From the NCBI GenBank assembly GCA_028224375.1, contig JAOIVW010000005.1, positions 1 to 64,000 of the forward strand: a stretch of DNA of 64,000 bases, read 5' to 3'. This document shows positions 56,491 to 64,000 of this stretch, piece after piece. Numbering within the stretch: the stretch's first letter is position 1; each line of letters begins with the position of its first letter. The notes under the pieces were generated by a model, which saw only the letters and a list, made by a program, of their open reading frames with translations, was not told where the DNA came from and did no database searches. This DNA is from Hellea sp. (GTDB lineage: Bacteria; Pseudomonadota; Alphaproteobacteria; Caulobacterales; Maricaulaceae). The position numbers and the translations under genes were made by a program.

Positions 56491-56561
56491 CTATGAGATT
56501 AGCTATACAGCTCGCCCCCTAATGCGTATATAGACACACAACCGTAACACATGGCTCGACT

Positions 56562-56726
56562 ATGAGAGAATATCGCGACAGACCCACAGAATTTCACGAG
56601 CCTACTCCGGCTGAGTTGAAAGCGCGCAATAAGCGTAATGTGGCTTTAGCGCTTGGGCTAGCTATCTTCATGATCTTTGTTTTTGTGACCATGGTGTCCA
56701 AAGGTGTTATTCCGAATGTCAGCTAA
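56562..56726 (+). CDS. CoxF-like small membrane protein
   Basis: 54 residues. A charged N-terminal half (PTPAELKARNKRNVALALG) precedes one transmembrane helix (LAIFMIFVFVTMV) and a short tail. This position, between ctaB and ctaG, is held in alphaproteobacteria by the small CoxF protein, and size and layout agree. Its last 11 bases overlap the ctaG start, so they are translationally coupled. Its role in oxidase assembly is not well known. Confidence 0.75.
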   Translation: MREYRDRPTEFHEPTPAELKARNKRNVALALGLAIFMIFVFVTMVSKGVIPNVS

Positions 56727-57303
56727 TCGTAAAACACTTTTTGTCCTCATCGGCATTGGTCTGGCGATGCTCGCATTGGGCTTTGCGTCCAAACCGCTTT
56801 ACGATACTTTTTGTAAAGTGACCGGCTATGGCGGGACGACGCGCTATGCGGAGGATAATCTCTCGGAGGTTTTGGACCGCACCGTTAGAGTTAGTTTCGA
56901 TGCTAATGTCACAGATTTGCCTTGGGATTTTGCGCCCGAGCAACGAAGCATGACTGTGCAGCTGGGCCAGACAGGGCTGGCATATTACAAAGTCAAAAAT
57001 AATAGTGATAAGCCTATGGTCGGCACGGCAACATTTAATGTCACGCCGATTAAATCCGCGCCGTATTTTATCAAAACTGAGTGCTTTTGCTTTACAGAGC
57101 AGCGCGTAGAGCCAGGGCAGGAAATTTCAATGCCCGTGCTCTACTTTGTTGACCCGCAACTGGATGATGAAAAGCGGCTTGATGACGTCACGCATATAAC
57201 GCTGTCTTACACCTTTTTTGAGGTTGAAAACCCGACAGACCCGCAAGCGATTTCATCAGTTACGCCCGAAGGGGCACGTAAAGCCCCTGACGCGACACCT
57301 TAG
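56716..57303 (+). CDS. ctaG: Cytochrome c oxidase assembly protein (Cox11 type)
   Basis: Delivers copper to the CuB site of subunit I. About 195 residues from ATG 56716. One N-terminal helix anchors it (LFVLIGIGLAMLALGFAS), and PLYDTFCKVTGYGGTT is a family mark. The periplasmic domain contains the copper-binding CFCF in KTECFCFTEQ. ATG 56716 is preferred over the GTG at 56704. Downstream of the coxF-like gene and upstream of ctaE. Confidence 0.95.
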   Translation: MSANRKTLFVLIGIGLAMLALGFASKPLYDTFCKVTGYGGTTRYAEDNLSEVLDRTVRVSFDANVTDLPWDFAPEQRSMTVQLGQTGLAYYKVKNNSDKPMVGTATFNVTPIKSAPYFIKTECFCFTEQRVEPGQEISMPVLYFVDPQLDDEKRLDDVTHITLSYTFFEVENPTDPQAISSVTPEGARKAPDATP

Positions 57304-57445
57304 GCGGCATGCGACCTTGCGCCGCGAGGTCTGAAACTAACAGTTTCCGATGTTGCAGGCAGGCGCGGGCTTGGCTATAGCATTTGAAAAATAGCAGGTG
57401 ACGACTCGTCATCTGATGACGATATATGCTCTTTGCGAGGGACTT

Positions 57446-58414
57446 ATGGCCGGACACGCCGTCGAACATGACTATCATCTAATACCGCCAAGCCCGTGGC
57501 CGTTCCTGTCAGGCATTGCCTGCTTGGTCTGGGGCCTTGGCATGGTCACGTTCTTTGCTGGTCTGGTTGACCGCACAGGCGAGTCGCCCATGATGGAATG
57601 GTTCTTTGGCAAAGGCATGGATACCGTTAAATCCACCATGGTCGGGGACGGCTCAGTCTCAGGCGGCTGGATACTCTTATTAGCTGGGTCTCTATTCGCC
57701 TCATATGTCATGTATGCGTGGTGGAAAGATGTGGCGGCGGAATCCCGCGCGGGTGACCATACGCCTGTTGTGGATATCGGTCTGCGCTACGGCATGATTA
57801 TGTTTATCATGCAGGAAGCTATGTTCTTTGTCGGCTGGTTCTGGATGTTCTTTGACTTAAGTCTCTTCCATAAATCGCGGGCCGATTGGAATCCTGATAT
57901 TCTTGAAAATGCGTCGGAATATGCGACATCTATGGCGCCCGGCGTAACCTCTGTGGACGCCTGGCATTTGCCGCTTATGAATACGCTTATTCTTTTGCTC
58001 TCAGGTACGACTGTCACTTGGGCTCACCATGCCTTGATGCATGATGACCGTAAGGGGGCAAAATGGGGACTGTTCCTAACGATTGCCTTGGGTGTTCTTT
58101 TCACCTTCGTGCAGCTTTACGAATATACCGAACTCTTCCATGAGCGCGAAGGCGGCGCACATCCTTGGATTGGGAATGACGCTTATGGTTCAGCCTTTTT
58201 CATGGCGACAGGCTTCCATGGTTTGCATGTTTTAATCGGGACTATCTTCCTCTTAGTCTGTTATCTTCGCCTTCTTAAGGGCGGGTTCAAACCTGAGAAG
58301 CATTTCGGTTTCGAAGCGGCGGCTTGGTATTGGCACTTTGTTGATGTTGTCTGGCTCTTCCTCTTTGCCTTTGTCTATGTAGTCTTCGCGCTTAATGGCG
58401 GAGGGGTGCATTAG
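57446..58414 (+). CDS. ctaE: Cytochrome c oxidase subunit III
   Basis: About 322 residues from ATG 57446, chosen because HDYHLIPPSPWPFLSG is the standard start and GAGGG lies upstream. Seven transmembrane helices. TVTWAHHALMHDD, YEYTELFHE and FATGFHGLHVLIGT-like ATGFHGLHVLIGT and YWHFVDVVWLFLF are the conserved elements. It does not bind metals but stabilises the core. It is 142 bases after ctaG. Confidence 0.96.
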   Translation: MAGHAVEHDYHLIPPSPWPFLSGIACLVWGLGMVTFFAGLVDRTGESPMMEWFFGKGMDTVKSTMVGDGSVSGGWILLLAGSLFASYVMYAWWKDVAAESRAGDHTPVVDIGLRYGMIMFIMQEAMFFVGWFWMFFDLSLFHKSRADWNPDILENASEYATSMAPGVTSVDAWHLPLMNTLILLLSGTTVTWAHHALMHDDRKGAKWGLFLTIALGVLFTFVQLYEYTELFHEREGGAHPWIGNDAYGSAFFMATGFHGLHVLIGTIFLLVCYLRLLKGGFKPEKHFGFEAAAWYWHFVDVVWLFLFAFVYVVFALNGGGVH

Positions 58415-58422
58415 CCCTCACT

Positions 58423-58800
58423 ATGGCTAAGGCTAAGCTTCCCCCTGTAGAAACAGGTCTGCGGGGCAAATGCCCGCAATGCGGGGAGGGAACGCTCTTT
58501 AAAGGCTTTCTGACTTTCGCAGATAGATGCGAGGCGTGTCACGCGGATTTCACGATTGAAGATGCCGGGGACGGCCCGACGGTTATTGTCATTTTTCTGG
58601 TTGGCATCTTTATAGTGCCGATGGCGCTGGGCTTTTCCATGGTGGTCAATGCCCCTATGTGGGTGACCTTTATCATCTGGATTCCCATTATTATCATCGT
58701 CAGCTTATTTCTTTTACGGTTGATGCGCGGCGTGATGTTTAACTTGCAATGGAAACATGATGCGCGTGAGGTGACGTCATCTGATATAAAACGCGGATGA
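58423..58800 (+). CDS. DUF983 family protein
   Basis: 125 residues. Two CxxC pairs near the N-terminus (CPQCGEGTL and CEACHADF) could bind zinc or copper, and two transmembrane helices follow. This gene lies between ctaE and SURF1 in many alphaproteobacteria, so a role in oxidase assembly is likely but unproven. It overlaps the SURF1 gene by four bases. Confidence 0.87.
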   Translation: MAKAKLPPVETGLRGKCPQCGEGTLFKGFLTFADRCEACHADFTIEDAGDGPTVIVIFLVGIFIVPMALGFSMVVNAPMWVTFIIWIPIIIIVSLFLLRLMRGVMFNLQWKHDAREVTSSDIKRG

Positions 58801-59516
58801 AGCTCTATTTCAAACCCATGCCGTGGCTGACCGTAATCGTCGCCATATGTATCGCTATCCTGATAAGTTTGGGCACATGGCAATATCATCGCCTGCAGTG
58901 GAAGACGGCTTTTTTGGCGGATGTCGACGCCGCAGTGACCGCGCCGCCTTTGACCTCTTGGACGAGCCTGCGCCGCGCGATAGAGCAAGACAAGCCTGTC
59001 GATTTTCGCCGCGTAAGTATCCAAGCCGAGCCCGTCGAGGGCGCGCCAGCTTACTTCGTTTATCAACCGCGTAAGGGCGGGATTTACTGGCGCTATTTTC
59101 AACCCGTGACTTCTGAAGGTCAGCGTTACTTCGCGGCGATAGACTCTGTCCCTGATGAAACGAAAGAGACTTATCAGGGGCCGCCAACAACAGGCCCGAT
59201 GACATTGACGGGTTATGTACGCAAAGACGAGCCGATGGGGTATTTTGAAAAACTTTTAAAATCTAAACCCACGCCTTCGCAAAACAGATATTTTAAATTC
59301 AACCAGACAGGTTATTGGGGCTCAGCGGGCGCGGCAACTGATTATTATATAGACGTTGCGGCGAAGGTTAGCGATGCGAGCGAGCTGCCAATAAAGCGGC
59401 CCGAAATTCGCAATAACCATTTCGATTATATGCTGACATGGTATAGCTTTGCGGTGATCCTTCTAATCATCTATTTCATCCTTCATAAACGGGTAGGACG
59501 CTTAAGATTTTCATGA
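58797..59516 (+). CDS. SURF1 family oxidase assembly protein
   Basis: 239 residues with one helix at each end (TVIVAICIAILISLGTWQYH and FAVILLIIYFILH), the SURF1 layout. LGTWQYHRLQWK and YWRYFQPV are conserved features. It helps insert heme A into subunit I. Start and stop overlap the neighbours by four bases each, so DUF983, SURF1 and the GNAT gene are one message. Confidence 0.93.
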   Translation: MKLYFKPMPWLTVIVAICIAILISLGTWQYHRLQWKTAFLADVDAAVTAPPLTSWTSLRRAIEQDKPVDFRRVSIQAEPVEGAPAYFVYQPRKGGIYWRYFQPVTSEGQRYFAAIDSVPDETKETYQGPPTTGPMTLTGYVRKDEPMGYFEKLLKSKPTPSQNRYFKFNQTGYWGSAGAATDYYIDVAAKVSDASELPIKRPEIRNNHFDYMLTWYSFAVILLIIYFILHKRVGRLRFS

Positions 59517-60085
59517 CCAAAGCCAATACGAATACAGTGCTGAGCGGCTTGGCGTCGGGCGGGGCCGTTGTCTTGCGCCATCCGCGATGGGCTGATTATG
59601 AAGCGTGGTCGGAACTGCGAAAAGAAAACAGAGACTACTTAACACCATGGGAACCGCAATGGGGTGACAATCATCTTACGCGCTTGTCTTATCGAGCTCG
59701 TCTGGCAAGATTTAAAAAAATGGTGAATAATGATGAGGCTTATCCGTTCCACATCTTTCGCGCTTCAGATGAACGCCTCATCGGGGGCTGTAATATTACA
59801 TCTATTCAAAGACAGTCTGCTCAGGCCGCTCAGCTTGGCTATTGGGTCGGGGAGCATTATGCGCGGCAAGGTTTTGCACGCGCCTCAGTTTCTGCTGCTA
59901 CAAAATTCTGTTTCCAAACTCTAGGGCTCCACCGAATCGAGGCGGGTGTGCAGGCCGATAATGCTGCCTCTATCAAAGTTCTTAAGGCTATGGGTTTTCA
60001 GCGCGAAGGCACCGCTAGGGGCTACCTTAAAATCAATGGCAAATGGGAAGACCATGATATCTACGCCAAGCTGAGTAGCGATTAA
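59513..60085 (+). CDS. GNAT acetyltransferase (RimJ/RimL type)
   Basis: 190 residues. The acetyl-CoA loop is LGYWVGEHYARQGFARASV and later regions HRIEAGVQADNAASIKVLKA and GFQREGTARGYLKING match the RimJ family that acetylates the N-terminus of ribosomal proteins. The target is not shown. Overlaps SURF1, and ends the oxidase assembly message. Confidence 0.9.
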   Translation: MTKANTNTVLSGLASGGAVVLRHPRWADYEAWSELRKENRDYLTPWEPQWGDNHLTRLSYRARLARFKKMVNNDEAYPFHIFRASDERLIGGCNITSIQRQSAQAAQLGYWVGEHYARQGFARASVSAATKFCFQTLGLHRIEAGVQADNAASIKVLKAMGFQREGTARGYLKINGKWEDHDIYAKLSSD

Positions 60086-60089
60086 GCTA

Positions 60090-61082
60090 TCAGTTCCTCA
60101 GGACAAACTCGCTAATGCTCTCTATCAATTCCGGTGCGATGGGCAAATCGGGGTTTTTGTAGGTCATCATATTACGGATGCGGTTGGCCGGAGCATCCTT
60201 CAAAACATGGTTCATGCCGTCAATGACGACAAGCTTTCCGCCAGTCGCTTTGGCTAAGAGATTGGCATCTGTCTCTGAGACTTGAATGTCGTGCGAGCCT
60301 TGGACAATCAGTGTTGGTTTTGAGGCCTCTTTAGCAAGCTGGGCCGGATCTTTAGCCATAACGGATATGAGAAACCCTTGAACCTGCGGATAAAAGAGAG
60401 GCTTAAGGGCGGGGTGCATGGTCTCAGTGTCTACGCGCTCTCCGGCTTCTAAGGTGTCTATCGCTTTTAGGGCCGGCTTCATAACTATCGTATTGGCGGG
60501 GTTAGCTTTTAATTGCTCCCGTAGAATAGTGCCAAAAGGACGACCGGGCGCTGCGACTAAAATCAATCCGCAGACTTTCTCATTATCAATTGCCGCCGCA
60601 GAGACCATCATCCCGCCTTCGGAATGTCCGAGCAGGTAGATGCATTCGCGTCCTGTTTTCGAGGTGACGGTGTCGGCCCAGTCTCTGTAATCCTGCGCAT
60701 AGATGTCGAGGGTGACTGCGTTAGGATCGCCCGCTGCTTCGCTTGAAAACATGCCCCGTTTATCTACCCGTATGGTGGAAACGCCTTTTTCCTCTAGGCC
60801 CTCTGCTAATAATTTATAACTATTCGCATTTACGCCCATTGGGTTATTGCCATCTAGATCTGTCGGGCCAGACCCGGGGACGATGAGAATGATAGGGCTA
60901 TCGTCTCCTGCATCTATAAGCATCCCTTTTAAATCGCCGGAGGATATTTCGCGTTCAGAGATGGCCGAGCTGGCTACTTCAGTAACGGCATCAGTCGCGG
61001 GCGGAGCTGACTCTGCCGCCTTGCCGCAGGAGGCGAGAATTATGCAGGCGCTGGCCGCGCCAAATAGGTAACGATAGCTCAA
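60090..61082 (-). CDS. Alpha/beta hydrolase lipoprotein
   Basis: 330 residues, TTG start overlapping the YqgE stop by four bases. A signal peptide with lipobox LASC precedes the hydrolase domain: VPGSGPTDLDGN, nucleophile LLGHSEGGMM, an aspartate in QGSHDIQVS and a histidine in GMNHVLKD. It is periplasmic or membrane-anchored; relatives are esterases with unknown substrates. It is probably co-transcribed with yqgE. Confidence 0.88.
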   Translation of the reverse strand: MSYRYLFGAASACIILASCGKAAESAPPATDAVTEVASSAISEREISSGDLKGMLIDAGDDSPIILIVPGSGPTDLDGNNPMGVNANSYKLLAEGLEEKGVSTIRVDKRGMFSSEAAGDPNAVTLDIYAQDYRDWADTVTSKTGRECIYLLGHSEGGMMVSAAAIDNEKVCGLILVAAPGRPFGTILREQLKANPANTIVMKPALKAIDTLEAGERVDTETMHPALKPLFYPQVQGFLISVMAKDPAQLAKEASKPTLIVQGSHDIQVSETDANLLAKATGGKLVVIDGMNHVLKDAPANRIRNMMTYKNPDLPIAPELIESISEFVLRN

Positions 61083-61663
61083 GCCGACCCACCTCGCGCC
61101 GATAACATCTCTGGTTTAATGCCCATACCTGCCAAGGCTTTGACCCATTTGCCGTCTAAATCCGTATCGAAAATTAGCGCTTCATCAGCTTTGGCAACAA
61201 TCCAGGCATTATCTTGTAGCTCTCGCTCGATTTGTCCCGCACCCCAGCCAGAATAACCGACAGCGAGCATGGCTTTTTCGGGCGCTTCATCTTTCACCAA
61301 AGCTTCCAAAATGTCTTTGGTGGATGTTAGGTTGAGCGTCTTTGAAAGCTTTAAACTTGTATCGGTTTTGAAATAATCTGATGTGTGAAGAACAAAGCCG
61401 CGGTCAATATCCACGGGCCCGCCTTGGAGCACGGGTGTGTCTGCAACTTTCACCTCGCCTTCAATGCCAATATTGGACAGCATGTCAGAGAGCTGTAACG
61501 CGCCGCCAAATTTAATGACTTGTTTGTTGATGACAATGCCCATCGCGCCGCCCGAATCGTGGCTGCAAATATAGATGACGGCGGATTTAAAACGCGGGTC
61601 ACCCATTTGAGGTGTTGCAATTAAAATGCGGCCAGTAAGCTTCATGTCCTCTGAGTCTGCCAT
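61079..61663 (-). CDS. YqgE/AlgH family protein (UPF0301)
   Basis: 194 residues. GRILIATPQMGDPRFKSAVI is the family start, with CSHDSGGAMGIVINK, GGPVDIDRGFVLH and GYSGWGAGQIERE. The fold is known from structures but the function is not settled; alginate regulation is claimed for pseudomonads. A second in-frame ATG (codon 7) is possible. Confidence 0.93.
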   Translation of the reverse strand: MADSEDMKLTGRILIATPQMGDPRFKSAVIYICSHDSGGAMGIVINKQVIKFGGALQLSDMLSNIGIEGEVKVADTPVLQGGPVDIDRGFVLHTSDYFKTDTSLKLSKTLNLTSTKDILEALVKDEAPEKAMLAVGYSGWGAGQIERELQDNAWIVAKADEALIFDTDLDGKWVKALAGMGIKPEMLSARGGSA

Positions 61664-61700
61664 CTCTGTAAAGCGGTCTCCTTAACCGATGTGCTGATCC

Positions 61701-62173
61701 TTACTGCGCGGGTTTGTCGAAAGCTTCAATAAGTTTATCAGCATCTAAGCTAAAATCTCCAAAGGCAACTTGATTATTCGGATCAATAATAACGAAAAAC
61801 GGTGTCCCGCGCGTTCCATAATCTGTCATAAATGTCGGATAGACATCGCCTATTTTGGGGTCATGCCCAAATGGGATTTTAAGATCGTATTTAAGCTGAG
61901 CCTCACGCACCTTATCCTGCGTATTACGCGGGTCATCATCAAAGGCGGTATGAATAACGGCAAAGCCAAATCCTTTGCCGTCTAATGCGGCCACGAGTTC
62001 TCGCAGGGTTGGAAACCCTCGCGAATGACAGCCGGGCAAGTGGATTTGAAACAAAAGATAACTTTATAGCCAGTACCGAGGTCTTTAAGTTTAAGAGGCG
62101 GGCGTTCTTGTCCTTTTGCGTCGATCCAATAGGGCACACGCAGTTCGGGGGCCGTTAAGTCGGGAGTCGTCAT
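61701..62173 (-). pseudogene. Thioredoxin/TlpA-like protein with a frameshift in its CxxC motif
   Basis: The first frame from ATG 62173 reads RVPYWIDAKGQERPPLKLKD and VIFCFKSTCP. The second, from near 62034, goes on as CHSRGFPTLRELVAALDG and ends with GTPFFVIIDPNN, a typical thioredoxin cis-proline region, and DADKLIEAF. One base is lacking in the proline codon of what should read TCPGC, the redox motif. Restored, it is about 158 residues of the TlpA/peroxiredoxin-like group. Either the gene is dead or the base is a sequencing error. Confidence 0.82.
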
Positions 62174-62282
62174 AAAATCATCTTTTCGTTGAGCGTAAAG
62201 TCTTGGCTCGCCATAAGAAAGAAAGCTGAGACGAAAAACAAGGGAGCGCCTTTTGACGTTATCGTTACATTAAGCTCAAAAC

Positions 62283-62300
62283 CGATTTTCGCCAAAATCG
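62283..62300. repeat. Palindrome before the peroxiredoxin gene
   Basis: CGATTTT, four bases, AAAATCG: a perfect 7-bp inverted repeat in the divergent region between the thioredoxin-like gene and the peroxiredoxin. It could be a regulatory site. Confidence 0.5.
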
Positions 62301-62373
62301 TTCTGCCTAATCTTGCAAAAATGTAATACTCATCCCATATATATATTACAGAACACAACGACTTGGAGAGAGT

Positions 62374-62856
62374 ATGTCGATTAAAAAAGGGGACAAGCTT
62401 CCCGAATTTACATTTATGGGTATGGGAGAAGATGGCCCTGAACCCGTCACAACGGACCAGATTTTCAAAGGCAATAAAGTTGTCTTATTCGCAGTGCCTG
62501 GAGCATTCACACCGACGTGTTCAGCTAAGCATTTACCAGGTTTTAAAGCAAAACAGCAATTGCTGCGGGATAAAGGCGTTGATGCCATTGCTTGCACATC
62601 GGTGAACGATGTTTTTGTCATGGATGCTTGGGCTAAATCTCAAGGCGTTGAAGATGATTTCGCAATGCTCGCTGACGGTAATGGTGCTTTTGCCAAGGCC
62701 ATCGGGCTTGAGCTTGACGGATCAGGTTTCGGCATGGGCAGCCGCTCACAGCGCTATGCCATGGTTGTCAATGACGGCACAGTTGAGAACATCTTCGTAG
62801 AGCAAGGCGGTGAGTTTAAAGTCTCCTCCGCTGATTATGTTTTGGAGAATCTCTAA
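62374..62856 (+). CDS. Peroxiredoxin (Prx5 type)
   Basis: 160 residues. Reduces hydroperoxides in the cytoplasm. VVLFAVPGAFTPTCSAKHLP has the Prx5 signature with the peroxidatic cysteine, and GSRSQRYAMVV contains the conserved arginine. No resolving cysteine at the classic Prx5 position is clear; reductant unknown. GGAGAG precedes the ATG. The thioredoxin-like gene is divergent. Confidence 0.93.
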   Translation: MSIKKGDKLPEFTFMGMGEDGPEPVTTDQIFKGNKVVLFAVPGAFTPTCSAKHLPGFKAKQQLLRDKGVDAIACTSVNDVFVMDAWAKSQGVEDDFAMLADGNGAFAKAIGLELDGSGFGMGSRSQRYAMVVNDGTVENIFVEQGGEFKVSSADYVLENL

Positions 62857-62905
62857 CGAACACGCATACCACACATAAATTCCATACCAGAAAAGGGGAA
62901 AAAAC

Positions 62906-63829
62906 ATGGAAATAGGAAGTTACTTACCAATTATACTGATCGTTTTGGCGATTGTCGTAATTATCAATATCGTCAAGGCTGTACCGCAAGGTATGGAATA
63001 TACGGTCGAACAATTCGGACGTTATACCAGAACACTTAAACCGGGCCTGTCCTTTATTATCCCTTTCATCGAGAAGGTCGGATATAAGATGAACATGCGC
63101 GAGCGCGTTATTGATATTCCGTCACAAGACGTGATTACCAAAGATAACGCCATGGTCACAGCCGACGCTGTTGTCTTTATCCAAGTCGTGGATGCGCGCA
63201 CGGCAGCATATGAGGTCAATAATCTCGACAATGCTATTAAGAACCTGTGTTTGACCAATGTGCGTACAGTGGTCGGCTCTATGGACCTTGATGAAACATT
63301 GTCCAAACGTGATGAAATTAACGCCAAGCTGCTCGCGGTTATTGACCAAGCGACAGACCCGTGGGGCACGAAAGTCACGCGGATTGAGATCAAAGATCTC
63401 TCGCCGCCAGCTGACATCACGCAAGCTATGAACAGACAAATGAAAGCTGAGCGTGAAAAGCGTGCGGATATCTTGCTGGCCGAAGGTCACAAGCAATCAC
63501 AAATCCTGAAAGCTGAAGGTGAGAAGGAAGCTGCCGTTCGTGAAGCTGAGGGCCGTAAAGAAGCGGCTTTCCTCGACGCTGAGGGCCGCGAGCGTGAAGC
63601 CGAAGCTGAAGCCCGCGCGACAGCCATGGTCTCAGCAGCGATTGCCAAAGGTGACGTCAATGCGGTGAATTACTTTATTGCTCAGGACTATGTGAAAGCC
63701 TTTGGCGAGCTTGCCAAATCACCAAACCAGAAAACGGTTATCGTTCCGGCTGAGCTATCAGGTCTTGCTGCGACAGTTGGCGGCATTAGCGGTCTGCTTG
63801 AGGCGGGTGCTAAAAAGAGCGGCAAATAA
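62906..63829 (+). CDS. SPFH/Band 7 family membrane protein
   Basis: 307 residues. One N-terminal helix ([18 protein letters not shown]), the SPFH domain with [38 protein letters not shown], and [20 protein letters not shown], and then a coiled coil rich in Ala-Glu-Gly repeats ([19 protein letters not shown]). The proteins form membrane rings or rafts. The NfeD-like gene nine bases downstream is the normal partner. Confidence 0.95.
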   Translation: MEIGSYLPIILIVLAIVVIINIVKAVPQGMEYTVEQFGRYTRTLKPGLSFIIPFIEKVGYKMNMRERVIDIPSQDVITKDNAMVTADAVVFIQVVDARTAAYEVNNLDNAIKNLCLTNVRTVVGSMDLDETLSKRDEINAKLLAVIDQATDPWGTKVTRIEIKDLSPPADITQAMNRQMKAEREKRADILLAEGHKQSQILKAEGEKEAAVREAEGRKEAAFLDAEGREREAEAEARATAMVSAAIAKGDVNAVNYFIAQDYVKAFGELAKSPNQKTVIVPAELSGLAATVGGISGLLEAGAKKSGK

Positions 63830-63838
63830 GGAGGCCTT

Positions 63839-64000
63839 ATGAATAACGACGCAAATCTTCTTGTTCAAATGCTGGAGTCTATGTCTGGCACCAAATGGCT
63901 CATCGTGGGCGTGCTCTTGCTCGTCCTCGAAGTGGTCACTGGCACGACTTACATTCTCTGGCCGGCTGTGGCGGCACTCATTGTCGGGGTGATTGTTTTC
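63839..64000 (+). CDS. NfeD-like membrane protein (3' end cut by window edge)
   Basis: 54 residues visible from ATG 63839 with GGAGG upstream. Two helices are seen (WLIVGVLLLVLEVVTGTTYI and WPAVAALIVGVIVF) with the LEVVTG motif of NfeD/YbbK-associated proteins. The OB-fold C-terminal domain should lie outside the window. It pairs with the preceding SPFH gene. Confidence 0.82.
   Translation, partial: MNNDANLLVQMLESMSGTKWLIVGVLLLVLEVVTGTTYILWPAVAALIVGVIVF

Noticed and set aside
1-64000. Defence island, prophage or biosynthetic cluster
   Set aside because: No integrase, capsid, nuclease-helicase pair, toxin-antitoxin pair or assembly-line enzyme was found in any part of the window.

Overview
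The window is a stretch of chromosome from an alphaproteobacterium. The evidence is the complete aa3-type cytochrome c oxidase assembly cluster (ctaC, ctaD, ctaB, a coxF-like small gene, ctaG, ctaE, a DUF983 gene, SURF1), the radA-cvpA-purF-SDR order, sdhCDA, and moderate GC. Gene content and style resemble marine Hyphomonadaceae, Maricaulales or Robiginitomaculum-like bacteria. That placement is inference; no rRNA gene is present to confirm it.

Layout. (1) Positions 1-5300 are an AT-richer surface-polysaccharide block: the end of a Wzt-type ABC ATPase, a tandem glycosyltransferase, a methyltransferase-like protein and an rfbC epimerase. Between them lie 3' gene remnants (wzt, a possible DMT permease, dnaE2), and the block ends at a CAT-anticodon tRNA. 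(2) 6000-11600: divergent glpK/glpD for glycerol, two di-iron desaturase/hydroxylase genes (one with a decayed 3' duplicate) and a rhodanese. (3) 11700-23200: uvrB, rnhB, two small glycosyltransferases, a B1-like metallo-beta-lactamase-fold lipoprotein with altered zinc ligands, an alcohol dehydrogenase, and SDR-purF-cvpA-radA. (4) 23500-32000: membrane and stress genes (TSUP, DoxX, DUF900 hydrolase, hydrolase-OsmC fusion, LysR, Tat-type MsrB, NrtS, a DAACS symporter). (5) 32400-38200: a complete RND efflux operon. (6) 38400-40460: a VWA protein and a MerR-like regulator behind a strong promoter with two palindromic operators. (7) 40600-46150: truA, GNAT, fmt, def, then sdhCDA. (8) 46150-48200: a decay zone with a twice-frameshifted membrane gene and a broken IS110 transposase where sdhB would be expected, then tRNA-Asn and a candidate small RNA. 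(9) 48200-60100: tldD and the cytochrome oxidase genes, interrupted by two genes on the minus strand. (10) 60100-64000: a lipoprotein hydrolase, YqgE, a frameshifted thioredoxin-like gene, a peroxiredoxin, and an SPFH/NfeD pair that runs off the end.

Most of the window is conserved core. The unusual parts are the number of broken genes and retained 3' gene ends, the VWA/MerR-like operon with its operators, the zinc-site substitutions in the B1-like protein, the hairpin inside the start of ctaB, and the candidate small RNA. I found no CRISPR array, prophage, rRNA operon or clear defence system.
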